Below are positions 8,031-16,488 of a DNA stretch of 64,000 nt, in pieces. Under the pieces are notes generated by a model. The model searched no databases. It saw nothing but the letters and a program-made list of their open reading frames with translations, and was not told the origin of the DNA. Source of the DNA: JAZOXB01 sp040096185 (GTDB lineage: Bacteria; Bacillota; Clostridia; Oscillospirales; Oscillospiraceae); the NCBI RefSeq assembly GCF_040096185.1, contig NZ_JBBMFF010000241.1:5854-69853 (forward strand). The letters are read 5' to 3'. A program made the position numbers and the translations under genes. How positions within the stretch are numbered: position 1 is the first letter of the stretch; each line of letters starts with the position of its first letter.

Positions 8031-11000
8031 ATGAGTATTCGCAAACGCGCCCTGTCCCTGCTTCTGGTTCTGGTCATGCTGCTTGGCGTTCTGCCTGCCG
8101 GCGCTGCCGCGGCGGAGGTCTATCAGGATGTGCCGTCCGGGCATTGGGCCAGCGATTATATTGCGCGCGTCGCGGAGCAGGGCCTCATGGTCGGCACCTC
8201 TGACACGACGTTCGCTCCGGAAGAGACGATCACCCGCGCCATGTTCGTAACGATCCTGGCGCGCTATGCCAAGGCAGAAACGGACAACAATGCTGAAACG
8301 GCGTTCACGGATGTCCCCGCCGGGCAGTATTACACCGGCGCCGTTGCCTGGGCTGCGGCTAACGGCATCGTCAACGGCACGAGCGCTGTGACGTTCGCTC
8401 CGAACGATCCCGTGACCCGCGAGCAGATGGCAGCCCTGCTGTATCGCGCCATGCGCTTCCTCGGGAACAAGTGCCCGCAGGACGGCAAGCTCGACGTCTT
8501 CTCCGATGCCTCCGCGCTTTCGGATTGGGCCGTTGAGGGCATGATCTGGGCTGCCGGCGCAGGCCTGTTCGGCGGCTTTGAGGACGGAACGCTCCGCCCG
8601 CAGGAGACCGCCACCCGCGCGCAGGCCGCAAAGGTCTTCTGCGTGCTGCTGGACTATTCGGAGCAGCCCGAGCCGACGGAGCCCTCTGCCGAGCCGACGG
8701 AGCCCTCCGAGGAGCCGACGCAGGAACCGACTGCGGAGCCGACCGATCCCACTGAGCCGACGGAGCCGGAGACCGGCTTCACCGTTACGTTCAAGGGCGA
8801 GGGCGGCTATGCCAAGGTCAACGGCGAAAAGGTCACGTCCGTGACGCTCGAGCCGGGCGTGACCTGGCTGAACTTCAACCTCTACGGTGATCACAGCGAG
8901 GGCTTTGATCTCGATCAGGTCGCCGCCTCCTCCGGCACGCTGCAGCGCGTGCGCTCCGAGTTCATCCTCCGCGACATCACCGAGGATGTGACCGTCACGT
9001 TTACGACGACCGGCATGATCGTCACCGTGACGTTCGTCTCCAAGCAGGTCGCCACGGTCACACCCGAAAAGGTGCAGGTGCCCTGGGGCCAGACCGTTGA
9101 GCCCGCCACGGCGGAGCGCAGCGGCTATACGTTCGTCAGCTGGACGACGGAGGACGGCACACCGTTTGACTTCTCCCAGCCCGTTCGTGAGGACGTGACA
9201 CTCTATGCGACCTGGAAGGTTCGCATGTACGTTGTGACATACTATGACGGCGAAAACGTGCTCTACACGCAGGAATACAGCTACGGCTCCGTCATCGACC
9301 GTCCGACTTCTCCGAGCAAGGAAGGCTACCTGTTCACCGGCTGGTTCAAGGATCCCGAGCTGACGCAGATGTTCGACTTCATCGACCGCTGCCGCGGCGA
9401 TATGAGCCTGTACGCCAAGTGGCGTGAGGACGATCGCTCCGACTATATCTACCTCGACGGCACGGACGGCGATGATGCGAACGACGGCACGACCGAGGAG
9501 AGCGCCGTCAAGACCTTCGAGCGCGCGAAGTCGCTGCTCGCAGAGAGCAAGAACCCCGTCATCCTGATCTGCGGCACCGTGACCATTACGAAGGACACGA
9601 CGTGGACCATGGCCGACCTTGAGGGCGGCAAGGTCATGCGTGCAGGCTCCTTCACGAAGCGCATGATCGTCATCGAGCCGGAGGCCGAGGACGCTTCCGC
9701 AACGCTGACGCTCGAGAACATCACGCTCGACGGCGGTGCGACCATGTGGCCGGAGCTGCTGACGCAGAATATGGTCTGGTACATCCTCGATATCGAGGCC
9801 GGCGGCCGCCTTGTCCTGAACAGCGGCGCGACGGTGCAGAACTCCGCGGCATCGTCCCGTATGGTCGGCGGCGCGATCTATGTCACCGGCAGCGGCTTTA
9901 ACTGCGGCACGGTAGAGATGAACGAGGGCGCCAAGATCATCAATAACTACGGCGGCTATATGTCTGCGATCGCCGGTTCCGCCGGTGCGCATATTACGAT
10001 CAACGGCGGCCTCATCTCCGGCAACAAGGCAACGAACACCGGCACGACCCTCCCGCACCGCGGCTCCGCCGTTGGCGTGAGCAGCGGCGAAGCCAACGCT
10101 CCCGGCATCCTGACTATCAACGGCGGCATCATCGAGAATAACGAATCCCTGAAGGGCTGTGCCGTCAGTCTTGCCCAGCATGCGGTCGGCTATCTCAACG
10201 GCGGTATCATCCGCAACAACGTCTCCGGCACCTATGCGGCTCTTGTTGCCTACGGTAACTCCGGCAGCTCGACGTGGTACCTCAACGGCGGTACGATCGA
10301 GAACAACACGCCGGGTGCAGGCTACCCCGACGATCAGGTCGCCATGCTTGAAAAGTCTCAGGTCGTCTTTGGCGCCGAAAAGGATGCCCTGACGTTCTCC
10401 GGCCTGTATCTGAACACCGAGAGAGGAGCGCTCCCAGTCGCCATCGCCAAGCCCCTGAGCAATGTGACGGGCGGCGGCGTCCGCGTGACCCTCGACTACA
10501 TGGGCACGGATATCGTTCTGGCCATCGGCTACGGCACCTATAAGCTCACAGCCGAGGATACGAAGGCCTATCAGCTGGTCAACTCTCTCGACCCGTATTA
10601 CAAGGCGGAGATCGACGCGGCGAACAACCGTTACTGCGTTGTTTCCGCGCAGGTTATCGGCGCCGAGGTCTACATGAACGACAGCACGATGTCCACGAAC
10701 CCCGGCAATGATGCCAACGACGGCCTGACGCCGCAGACGCCGGTCGCCACCTTCGCGCGCGCCAAGGAGATCCTGAAGGCCAACGCCAAGGAGAAGGGCG
10801 ACAACATCATCTACATTATGAACGGCGGCACGCTGGAAGCGGGCACGAGTGAGGTCTGGTCCCTCGAGGGCATTCCGAACGCCATGCTTTCGCGCTATCT
10901 CAACGGCAGCACCGGCTCGGCCGTCTGGGTCGAGGGTGAACTGACGCTCGAGAATATCACGCTCGACGGCCTGTGCATGTATACCCCGCAGACGCGCTCA

Positions 11001-11894
11001 ACGAGCGCCTTTGTCCGCGTGGATGAAGGCGGCACGCTGAACGTTAAGGCCGGTACGGTCGTGCGCAACATGCGTGGTTCGTCTCAGGTCTTCGTGTGGT
11101 CGTTCAGCCGTGCAGGCAAGACGAACACGGTCAACGTTGAGGACGTGACGGTCACGAACTGCCAGACCTACAGCTCCAGCAACAGCGAGACCGGCGGCGC
11201 TTCCGTTTTCGCCATGTACGGTCAGAGCGGCAGCAGTGTTCTGAACCTGAAGAACGGCACGTTCACGAACAATCAGGCCAGGCTGGTCCATGTGAACGGC
11301 GGCGGTACGCACACGATCAACATCGAGAATGCGACGTTTACGAACAACTCCGTCAAGGGCTGCGGTGCGATCTTCCTGATGGATCAGTCGAATGCGGGCA
11401 ACGCCTCTGCGATCAACGTCTACGGCGGCACGTTCACGGACAATGCCTGCCTGCTGAGCAGCACGTCCTACGGCTCCGGCTCCATCGCCCGCCTGAAGTC
11501 TCCGGGTGCGCTGCACTTCTACGGCGGCACGTTTGCCAACAACACGACCGTAGCCGGCAAGAACTATGAGGGCATCTATCTGCGCGACGTTTCCCAGAAG
11601 CTCGGCTCCAACGTCTATGTGCACAAGCTCTCTGCGGACCTGAACGTGTACCTGACACCATACAGTGCCAAGGTCTTCATGAGCCGCATCGTCGTCGACA
11701 GCGCCCTGACACATACGATCTCCGTGTATATCGCGGATAATCGCGTCCCGGCTAAGGGCATGCCGCTCGTCGTCGGCACGGACGAATACAAGCTCAGCGA
11801 GGCTGATCTGGCCATGGTCAAATCGGCCAATCCGAAGGCGACGTTCTACCTCGATACCGAGAACAACGCCATCTGCATTGCCAAGGCAGAGTGA
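8031..11894 (+). CDS. SLH-anchored beta-helix adhesin with InlB-type B-repeats
   Basis: A 1287-residue cell-surface protein. A signal peptide (about 1-25) is followed by three SLH motifs (about 27-205, starting YQDVPSGHW), a Pro/Thr/Glu-rich linker of PTEPS-type repeats (about 210-245), a beta domain, and two Listeria-Bacteroides (Flg_new) repeats with the hallmarks GYTFVSW and GYLFTGWF (about 325-470). The rest is two tandem right-handed beta-helix units. Each opens with a related segment: DGDDANDGTTEESAVKTFER near 475 and NPGNDANDGLTPQTP near 890. The rungs are rich in short 'NGGTIENN' strings. SLH anchoring is at the N-terminus, so the beta-helices project outward, suggesting adhesion or glycan binding. 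The ATG follows AGAAAGGA. No catalytic motif was seen. Confidence 0.88.
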   Translation: MSIRKRALSLLLVLVMLLGVLPAGAAAAEVYQDVPSGHWASDYIARVAEQGLMVGTSDTTFAPEETITRAMFVTILARYAKAETDNNAETAFTDVPAGQYYTGAVAWAAANGIVNGTSAVTFAPNDPVTREQMAALLYRAMRFLGNKCPQDGKLDVFSDASALSDWAVEGMIWAAGAGLFGGFEDGTLRPQETATRAQAAKVFCVLLDYSEQPEPTEPSAEPTEPSEEPTQEPTAEPTDPTEPTEPETGFTVTFKGEGGYAKVNGEKVTSVTLEPGVTWLNFNLYGDHSEGFDLDQVAASSGTLQRVRSEFILRDITEDVTVTFTTTGMIVTVTFVSKQVATVTPEKVQVPWGQTVEPATAERSGYTFVSWTTEDGTPFDFSQPVREDVTLYATWKVRMYVVTYYDGENVLYTQEYSYGSVIDRPTSPSKEGYLFTGWFKDPELTQMFDFIDRCRGDMSLYAKWREDDRSDYIYLDGTDGDDANDGTTEESAVKTFERAKSLLAESKNPVILICGTVTITKDTTWTMADLEGGKVMRAGSFTKRMIVIEPEAEDASATLTLENITLDGGATMWPELLTQNMVWYILDIEAGGRLVLNSGATVQNSAASSRMVGGAIYVTGSGFNCGTVEMNEGAKIINNYGGYMSAIAGSAGAHITINGGLISGNKATNTGTTLPHRGSAVGVSSGEANAPGILTINGGIIENNESLKGCAVSLAQHAVGYLNGGIIRNNVSGTYAALVAYGNSGSSTWYLNGGTIENNTPGAGYPDDQVAMLEKSQVVFGAEKDALTFSGLYLNTERGALPVAIAKPLSNVTGGGVRVTLDYMGTDIVLAIGYGTYKLTAEDTKAYQLVNSLDPYYKAEIDAANNRYCVVSAQVIGAEVYMNDSTMSTNPGNDANDGLTPQTPVATFARAKEILKANAKEKGDNIIYIMNGGTLEAGTSEVWSLEGIPNAMLSRYLNGSTGSAVWVEGELTLENITLDGLCMYTPQTRSTSAFVRVDEGGTLNVKAGTVVRNMRGSSQVFVWSFSRAGKTNTVNVEDVTVTNCQTYSSSNSETGGASVFAMYGQSGSSVLNLKNGTFTNNQARLVHVNGGGTHTINIENATFTNNSVKGCGAIFLMDQSNAGNASAINVYGGTFTDNACLLSSTSYGSGSIARLKSPGALHFYGGTFANNTTVAGKNYEGIYLRDVSQKLGSNVYVHKLSADLNVYLTPYSAKVFMSRIVVDSALTHTISVYIADNRVPAKGMPLVVGTDEYKLSEADLAMVKSANPKATFYLDTENNAICIAKAE

Positions 11895-11916
11895 TTACTC
11901 TCCATTACATCCCCGC

Positions 11917-11944
11917 GCGCCCCGGCTTCGGCCGGGGCGCTTTT
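11917..11944 (+). terminator. Rho-independent terminator after the adhesin gene
   Basis: A perfect 10-bp GC-rich stem (11917-11926 with 11931-11940), a TTCG tetraloop and TTTT, 22 nt after the stop codon. Confidence 0.85.
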
Positions 11945-12030
11945 GCGTGCAGATTTACCAGATCCTTCCGCGCATGCAAGCCAACGTGCAAAATATTTGC
12001 CGAAATATGCGCCGTTTTTTGCAAAAACCA

Positions 12031-12059
12031 TTGAGCTTTTGGAAAAGAGCTGTTATAAT
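12031..12059 (+). promoter_or_regulatory. Promoter of the nucleotidyltransferase gene
   Basis: TTGAGC (12031-12036), a 17-bp spacer and a perfect TATAAT (12054-12059), about 90 nt upstream of the ATG at 12150. Confidence 0.8.
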
Positions 12060-12149
12060 AGTGCGCACTGAGCGGGCTGCTCTGCGGCCTGCCCCGCGGC
12101 ATATGCCGCGCAGAAAACCGAAATAACGCAGTAGAAGGGAAGTATTTCC

Positions 12150-13061
12150 ATGAAAAAGCCGACGCTGGTCGTGATGGCGGCGGGCATGGGCAGCCGGTTC
12201 GGCGGCCTGAAGCAGATGACGCCCATTGATCCGCAGGGCAACAGCATCATCCAGTATTCTCTGTATGACGCGCGCCTTGCCGGGTTCGACAAGGTCGTTT
12301 TTATCATCAAGCACGAGATCGAGCACGACTTCCGCGAGAAGGTCGGCCGCGGCGTTGAGCCGTATTTTGACGTTTCCTATGTCTTTCAGGAGCTGACGTC
12401 CTGCCTGCCGCAGGGCTTTACCGTGCCGGAGGGCCGCACGAAGCCCTGGGGCACGGGCCACGCCGTGCTGTGCGCGCGCGGCGTGATCGACGGGCCGTTC
12501 GCCGTCATCAACTCCGACGATTTTTACGGTCGCGGCGCGTTCACGGCCATCGGCGGCTTCCTGACCGGGCAGCATGCCGATAATGCCTATGCCATGGTCG
12601 GCTACCGCCTGCACAACGCCATGACGGAGCACGGCTCCGTGGCCCGCGGCGTCTGCGAGCTGCGCGACGGCTACCTTACCGGAATCACGGAGCGCACGCA
12701 CATCGAAAAGCGCGGCGACGACGCGGCCTTTACGGAGGACGGCGAGCATTTCACCCCGCTGTCCGGCGATACGACCGTCTCCATGAACTTCTGGGGCTTC
12801 ACGCCGCGCATCCTTGACGAGCTGGCGGCAGAGTTCCCACGCTTCCTGCAGGAGTCCGTGTCCGTTAACCCGTTGAAGGCGGAGTTCTATCTGCCGACGG
12901 TCGCCAACAACCAGCTTGCCGCCAACCGCGCTACGGTGCGCGTTCTCCACACGGACGAGAGCTGGCACGGCGTGACCTATCGCGAGGACCTTGCCTCCGT
13001 GCAGGAGTCCGTGGCCGCCATGCATGCGGCCGGTATCTATCCGCCCGTGCTGTTCGAATAA
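12150..13061 (+). CDS. Nucleotidyltransferase family protein (NDP-sugar pyrophosphorylase-like)
   Basis: A 303-residue cytoplasmic protein with the GT-A-like nucleotidyltransferase signature near the N-terminus (VVMAAGMGSRFGGLKQM, residues about 7-23). This is the NTP-binding loop G-x-G-(S/T)-R with the following lysine. PWGTGHAVLCA and a metal-binding VINSDDFYG segment follow, as in glucose-1-phosphate thymidylyl/uridylyltransferases. The family activates sugar or alcohol phosphates with NTPs; the exact substrate cannot be read. It has its own promoter and is followed after 30 nt by an AraC-type regulator, probably in one transcript. The lack of nearby sugar-nucleotide genes makes a cell-envelope role a guess. 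Confidence 0.8.
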   Translation: MKKPTLVVMAAGMGSRFGGLKQMTPIDPQGNSIIQYSLYDARLAGFDKVVFIIKHEIEHDFREKVGRGVEPYFDVSYVFQELTSCLPQGFTVPEGRTKPWGTGHAVLCARGVIDGPFAVINSDDFYGRGAFTAIGGFLTGQHADNAYAMVGYRLHNAMTEHGSVARGVCELRDGYLTGITERTHIEKRGDDAAFTEDGEHFTPLSGDTTVSMNFWGFTPRILDELAAEFPRFLQESVSVNPLKAEFYLPTVANNQLAANRATVRVLHTDESWHGVTYREDLASVQESVAAMHAAGIYPPVLFE

Positions 13062-13091
13062 CAGCCGGCGGAACGGGAGGAGGGGCCCGCC

Positions 13092-14261
13092 TTGGTTGAA
13101 AATCTGAACAAGCTGACCTTTTCCGGCTACGGCCGCGTGCTGCGCGACAGCCTGCCGAACCGCGGCTTTCCGTCCGGAGCGCAGTGGCAGGAGTCCGTAC
13201 AGTATTTCTCGGCGGAGGGCCTGTGCTTTTACCGCCAGAGTGCCGGACCGGTCTATCTGGATTTCGAGCTGGGCATGACGGTGCTTGCCGTGCGCAGGGA
13301 AGGGGAGACGGCGTATTTTTATCTCGATAAGCCGGTCTGCCTGCCTGCGGGACGGGAGTTTGCCATCCTGCCGTATCAGACGGAGTGCTCCGTCCGGCTG
13401 GCACAGCCTGCGGGCGCGCAGCTTGAGGTGCTCGAGCCTGTGACGGCGGCCGAGAATCTCAAGCTCGGCGACCGCCTGCGCGTCGGCGAGATCTATACGC
13501 TGTTTTACCGCGAGGTGGAGAGCGGCTTCCTGTTCAAGGGCGAGCAGCACTCCATGTTCGAGCTGACGTACGTCGACCGCGGCGCGCTGCACTGCGTTGT
13601 GGACGGCAACGGCGTCGAGCTGCATCAGGGCCAGCTCATGGTGTTCGGCCCGCAGCAATGGCATATGCAGTATACGGATCTGGACATGACGGCCCGCTTC
13701 CTCACGGTCAGCTTTGATCTGGAGAGCGAGTTTGCCGCGCGGCTGCCGGACCGGGTGTTCGACCTGTCGTCCGCCGAGGCGGCCCAGCTGCGCCAGATCG
13801 TCCGCGAGTCCGAAAATATGGACGCCTACAGCGGCGATTTTATCCGCAGCTATCTCAAGCTGCTGCTCCTGTCCGTTCTGCGCGACACGGGCAGCGAAAA
13901 AAAGCGCCTGAAAACGCCGGTGGCCCTGAACCACGAAAACGAGATCGTCAGCCGCACGCTGCAGTATGTGGCCGATCATGTGTGCGACAAGCTCTCTGTG
14001 GAGATCGTCTCGCGCGAGGTCGGTGTGAGCGCGTCGCATCTGACGGCGCTGTTCCACCGGCAGATGAATATTTCGCCCGGCGAGTATATCCGCCGGGTCA
14101 AGCTGGAGGAGAGCAAGCGCCTCATCCGGGAGGGAACGATGAATTTCTCCCAGATCGCCGCGCAGCTCAATTATTCCACGATCCACCATTTTTCCCGCCA
14201 ATTCAAGGATAAATTCGGCATGTCTCCCTCGGAATACGCAAAGTCGATCCAGTCGGAGTAA
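13092..14261 (+). CDS. AraC-family transcriptional regulator
   Basis: A 389-residue DNA-binding regulator. The start is taken as TTG at 13092, preceded by GGGAGGAGG at suitable distance; no better ATG is available without losing conserved sequence. The N-terminal half contains a cupin-like effector domain (about 145-235, GEQHSMFELTYVDRGALHC). The C-terminal about 100 residues form the two-helix-turn-helix AraC domain (LSVEIVSREVGVSASHLTALF, then INFSQ-like second HTH and HFSRQFKDKFGMSPSEY). It follows the nucleotidyltransferase gene, so it may control a sugar or envelope response. The ligand is unknown. Confidence 0.88.
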   Translation: MVENLNKLTFSGYGRVLRDSLPNRGFPSGAQWQESVQYFSAEGLCFYRQSAGPVYLDFELGMTVLAVRREGETAYFYLDKPVCLPAGREFAILPYQTECSVRLAQPAGAQLEVLEPVTAAENLKLGDRLRVGEIYTLFYREVESGFLFKGEQHSMFELTYVDRGALHCVVDGNGVELHQGQLMVFGPQQWHMQYTDLDMTARFLTVSFDLESEFAARLPDRVFDLSSAEAAQLRQIVRESENMDAYSGDFIRSYLKLLLLSVLRDTGSEKKRLKTPVALNHENEIVSRTLQYVADHVCDKLSVEIVSREVGVSASHLTALFHRQMNISPGEYIRRVKLEESKRLIREGTMNFSQIAAQLNYSTIHHFSRQFKDKFGMSPSEYAKSIQSE

Positions 14262-14275
14262 CGTGCGCAGCGCGT

Positions 14276-14352
14276 CAGACTGTCAAAAACTGATTTTGCA
14301 ATTCTGAAAGCAGCTTGGCGAAGAAGCCCGAAAGGCCTTTTTTGACAAGCTG
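14276..14352 (+). repeat. Internally deleted copy (A) of a 193-bp MITE-like element
   Basis: It has the same termini as the copies at 31486 and 43685: CAGACTGTCAAAAA on the left and TTTTTTGACAAGCTG on the right. The middle is deleted, leaving 77 bp. The retained inner part (ATTTTGCAATTCTGAAAGCAGC) matches the full-length copies. Its right-hand hairpin may serve as the terminator of the AraC gene. The flanks form an inverted rather than a direct repeat. Confidence 0.75.
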
Positions 14353-14386
14353 ACGCGCGCAGCGCCTGCCGGGAGGAAGGACCCCC

Positions 14387-15616
14387 ATGATGACTCTGCT
14401 GTATCTGCTGCTGCTTCCCATGCTGTCCGGCATCGGCATGCTCGGCCTCGGCCCCGCGCTGATGGCCGGACGCGCCGGAGCGGCGCATGTCGTGCTGCTG
14501 CTGTCGGGTCTGCTCCTGCCGCTGCGCGGCCTTATGTACCTGCTGCTCGCGCGCCGGCGCGGCAACCGCCCCGGCCGGATGTCCGTGCTGCTGGCGGCTG
14601 TCGAGCTGCTGCTGGGCGCGGGCCTGCTGCTCCTGCCGCAGCTGTCGGTGCGGCTGTTTGCCGTGGTCGTTGCGGTGTATCTGACGCTGCTGGTCACGGT
14701 CGAGGCAGTTAATGCGATCCTCTATGGCAGAATGCGCCGCTGGGGCGCTTTTTTTCCGGCGATGGCAGCCGCTGCGGGCGGCACGGGCCTGTTTGTGCTC
14801 ATCGTGTTCGTTCCGGCGCTGCGGGACGCTGCGCTTCGCTATACGGCCGCGCTGCTGCTGACGGTGTTCGGCACGGGGCTTGTCTGCGATGTCCTTGCGC
14901 TGACGATCCGCAGCCGCCGCGTCCGGCGGGTGCTCGGCTCGATCCGCGTGGCACTGCCGGATCTGATGAGCTTGTTTTTGCCGCAGCGGACGGCGGACGT
15001 GCTGCCGCGCGCTCCGCTGGGCCCGGTCCCGCAGCAGGGGACGGAGGAGTTTGAGCTCCTGTTTCAGACGTCCGCGCACGGCATCGGCCTGGTCGGCCAC
15101 TGCGAGCTCTGCTTTGACGGCCGGACGCTGACCTACGGCGCCTATGATCCGGCCCATCAGCGCCTGCTCCGTACGGTGGGCGCCGGGATCGTCTTTTCCG
15201 CCCCACGCGAGCCGTATCTCCGGTGGTGCATCGGCACGCATCACCGCCGCGTCATCAGCTACAGCCTCCGCCTGCCGCCTGCACAGGCCGCGCAGCTGCG
15301 CGCGGAGCTGGAGCGTTTCCGGCAGACGCTGTCACCCTGGCAGCCGGAAGCTCTGCCGGAGGACTGCTTTGCCGGGCGGCTCCGCAGGCTCGGCGGCGTG
15401 CGGTTCTGGCGCGTGCAGCGCGGGCCGTATGCAACGTACTTCATCCCGACGATCAACTGCGTCTCCCTGACGAACGAGCTGCTGGAGAAAACGGATATCG
15501 GCCGCACGGTCATGCTCGGGCTCAAGACGCCGGGCGCCTATCTCGACCTTCTTGAGCGCGAATATCTGGCCGGAAATCCGGCCGTGACGGCCCGCCGGGT
15601 TTATGACAGAATTTAA
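14387..15616 (+). CDS. Unknown membrane protein with a C-terminal soluble domain (possible permuted-papain fold)
   Basis: A 409-residue protein I cannot assign to a named family. The N-terminal half (about 1-180) is strongly hydrophobic with about six membrane spans in paired helices, reminiscent of HdeD/DUF308 proteins. The C-terminal half (about 210-409) is soluble. It contains an early His in TSAHGIGLVGH, a middle HHRRVISYSL strand, and a late Cys in FIPTINCVSLTNELL. A His near the start and an N-C-x-x-L near the end are the arrangement seen in circularly permuted NlpC/P60 (DUF4105-like) proteins. That match is inference only. GGGAGGAAGG precedes the ATG. It is monocistronic, between a repeat element and the iron regulon. 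Confidence 0.6.
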   Translation: MMTLLYLLLLPMLSGIGMLGLGPALMAGRAGAAHVVLLLSGLLLPLRGLMYLLLARRRGNRPGRMSVLLAAVELLLGAGLLLLPQLSVRLFAVVVAVYLTLLVTVEAVNAILYGRMRRWGAFFPAMAAAAGGTGLFVLIVFVPALRDAALRYTAALLLTVFGTGLVCDVLALTIRSRRVRRVLGSIRVALPDLMSLFLPQRTADVLPRAPLGPVPQQGTEEFELLFQTSAHGIGLVGHCELCFDGRTLTYGAYDPAHQRLLRTVGAGIVFSAPREPYLRWCIGTHHRRVISYSLRLPPAQAAQLRAELERFRQTLSPWQPEALPEDCFAGRLRRLGGVRFWRVQRGPYATYFIPTINCVSLTNELLEKTDIGRTVMLGLKTPGAYLDLLEREYLAGNPAVTARRVYDRI

Positions 15617-15796
15617 TTGGTCCACTACTATATTTAAAAATTTGATGCATGATCCGGCATCCTTTTGCCAGCATAAAGCCTCGCGAGTTCGCTGCCCGTG
15701 AACTGGGAAAAATCTACAAATCAAAGGTTAGACGGGACAAACTTTTGGGCATGTATACAAAACACACAAAATCAGTGGGTAAATGAAATTACGGGC

Positions 15797-15825
15797 TTGA
15801 CAAAAGGCCGCCCTCCCGTTATAAT
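15797..15825 (+). promoter_or_regulatory. Promoter of the feo (iron uptake) operon
   Basis: A perfect TTGACA (15797-15802), a 17-bp spacer and a perfect TATAAT (15820-15825). The first iron box begins 8 bp downstream of the -10. Confidence 0.9.
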
Positions 15826-15832
15826 GATTCTC

Positions 15833-15850
15833 GGTTAGGGAAACCTAACC
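15833..15850 (+). promoter_or_regulatory. DtxR-type iron box 1
   Basis: GGTTAG-GGAAAC-CTAACC, a dyad of the DtxR/IdeR/MntR type (TTAGG..CCTAA core), placed across the likely transcription start of feoA, where a bound repressor would block initiation. Confidence 0.75.
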
Positions 15851-15866
15851 AATTTCAAACGACTTC

Positions 15867-15884
15867 GGTTAGCAAACGCTAATC
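15867..15884 (+). promoter_or_regulatory. DtxR-type iron box 2
   Basis: GGTTAG-CAAACG-CTAATC, the same dyad as box 1 with one mismatch, starting 34 bp after box 1 (about three helical turns), consistent with cooperative repressor binding. Confidence 0.7.
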
Positions 15885-15911
15885 ACAATACCGGAGAAAG
15901 AAGGCGAACGT

Positions 15912-16124
15912 ATGATGCCGTTGACCCTGATGTCGCCCGGTGAGGACGCCATCATCCAGAGAATCGGCGGAAAGCCGGAGGTGCGGCAGCATCTGGAAAA
16001 CCTTGGCTTTGTGGTAGGTGGCAATGTCAGCGTGATCAACACGATCGGCGGAAACCTGATCGTGAACGTCAAGGAAGCGCGCGTTGCGATCAGCCGCGAA
16101 ATGGCACAGAAGATCATGGTTTGA
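15912..16124 (+). CDS. feoA: FeoA domain protein
   Basis: A 70-residue SH3-like FeoA protein, first gene of the ferrous-iron uptake operon. Hallmarks are the N-terminal PLTLMSPGEDAIIQRIGG strand, the central LENLGFVVGG turn and the closing VAISREMAQKIMV. FeoA proteins bind the cytoplasmic side of FeoB and modulate its GTPase or transport. The GAGAAAGAAGG ribosome site precedes ATG 15912. A second, different FeoA gene follows 73 bp later, as in many Clostridia. Confidence 0.92.
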   Translation: MMPLTLMSPGEDAIIQRIGGKPEVRQHLENLGFVVGGNVSVINTIGGNLIVNVKEARVAISREMAQKIMV

Positions 16125-16197
16125 TCCCGGGAGCCATTCGCTGCGGCTCTCTCACTTCAATCATATGCAATGCATTACAGAAAAGGAGGAGATTTCG

Positions 16198-16419
16198 ATG
16201 AAAACACTCAGGCAGGTCAAGGTCGGCGAAACCGTTACCGTCGTGAAGCTGCATGGCGAGGGCGCCGTCAAGCGCCGCATCATGGACATGGGCATCACGA
16301 AGGGCGTGCAGGTTTACGTCCGCAAGGTCGCGCCGCTGGGCGACCCGGTCGAGGTCAATGTCCGTGGCTATGAGCTGTCCATCCGCAAGAACGACGCGGA
16401 AATGATCGAGGTGCAGTAA
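16198..16419 (+). CDS. feoA: Second FeoA domain protein
   Basis: A 73-residue FeoA paralog, preceded by an excellent AAGGAGGAG ribosome site. The family pattern is plain: LRQVKVGETVTVVKLHGEG, then RRIMDMGITKGVQVYV and LSIRKNDAEMIEV. Together with the first FeoA it probably docks on FeoB. The two copies differ clearly in sequence, so they are not recent duplicates. Confidence 0.93.
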   Translation: MKTLRQVKVGETVTVVKLHGEGAVKRRIMDMGITKGVQVYVRKVAPLGDPVEVNVRGYELSIRKNDAEMIEVQ

Positions 16420-16440
16420 CCCCGTTTCTTTTTGCAGGAG

Positions 16441-16458
16441 GGTTAGCCCAAACTACCC
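16441..16458 (+). promoter_or_regulatory. DtxR-type iron box 3, upstream of feoB
   Basis: GGTTAG-CCCAAA-CTACCC, 11 of 12 half-site positions as in box 1, located 31 bp before the feoB ATG. No strong promoter is evident beside it; it may mark an internal start or act as a roadblock. Confidence 0.5.
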
Positions 16459-16488
16459 TCACTGAAATCCGGAAAGAGAGGAAGCAAA

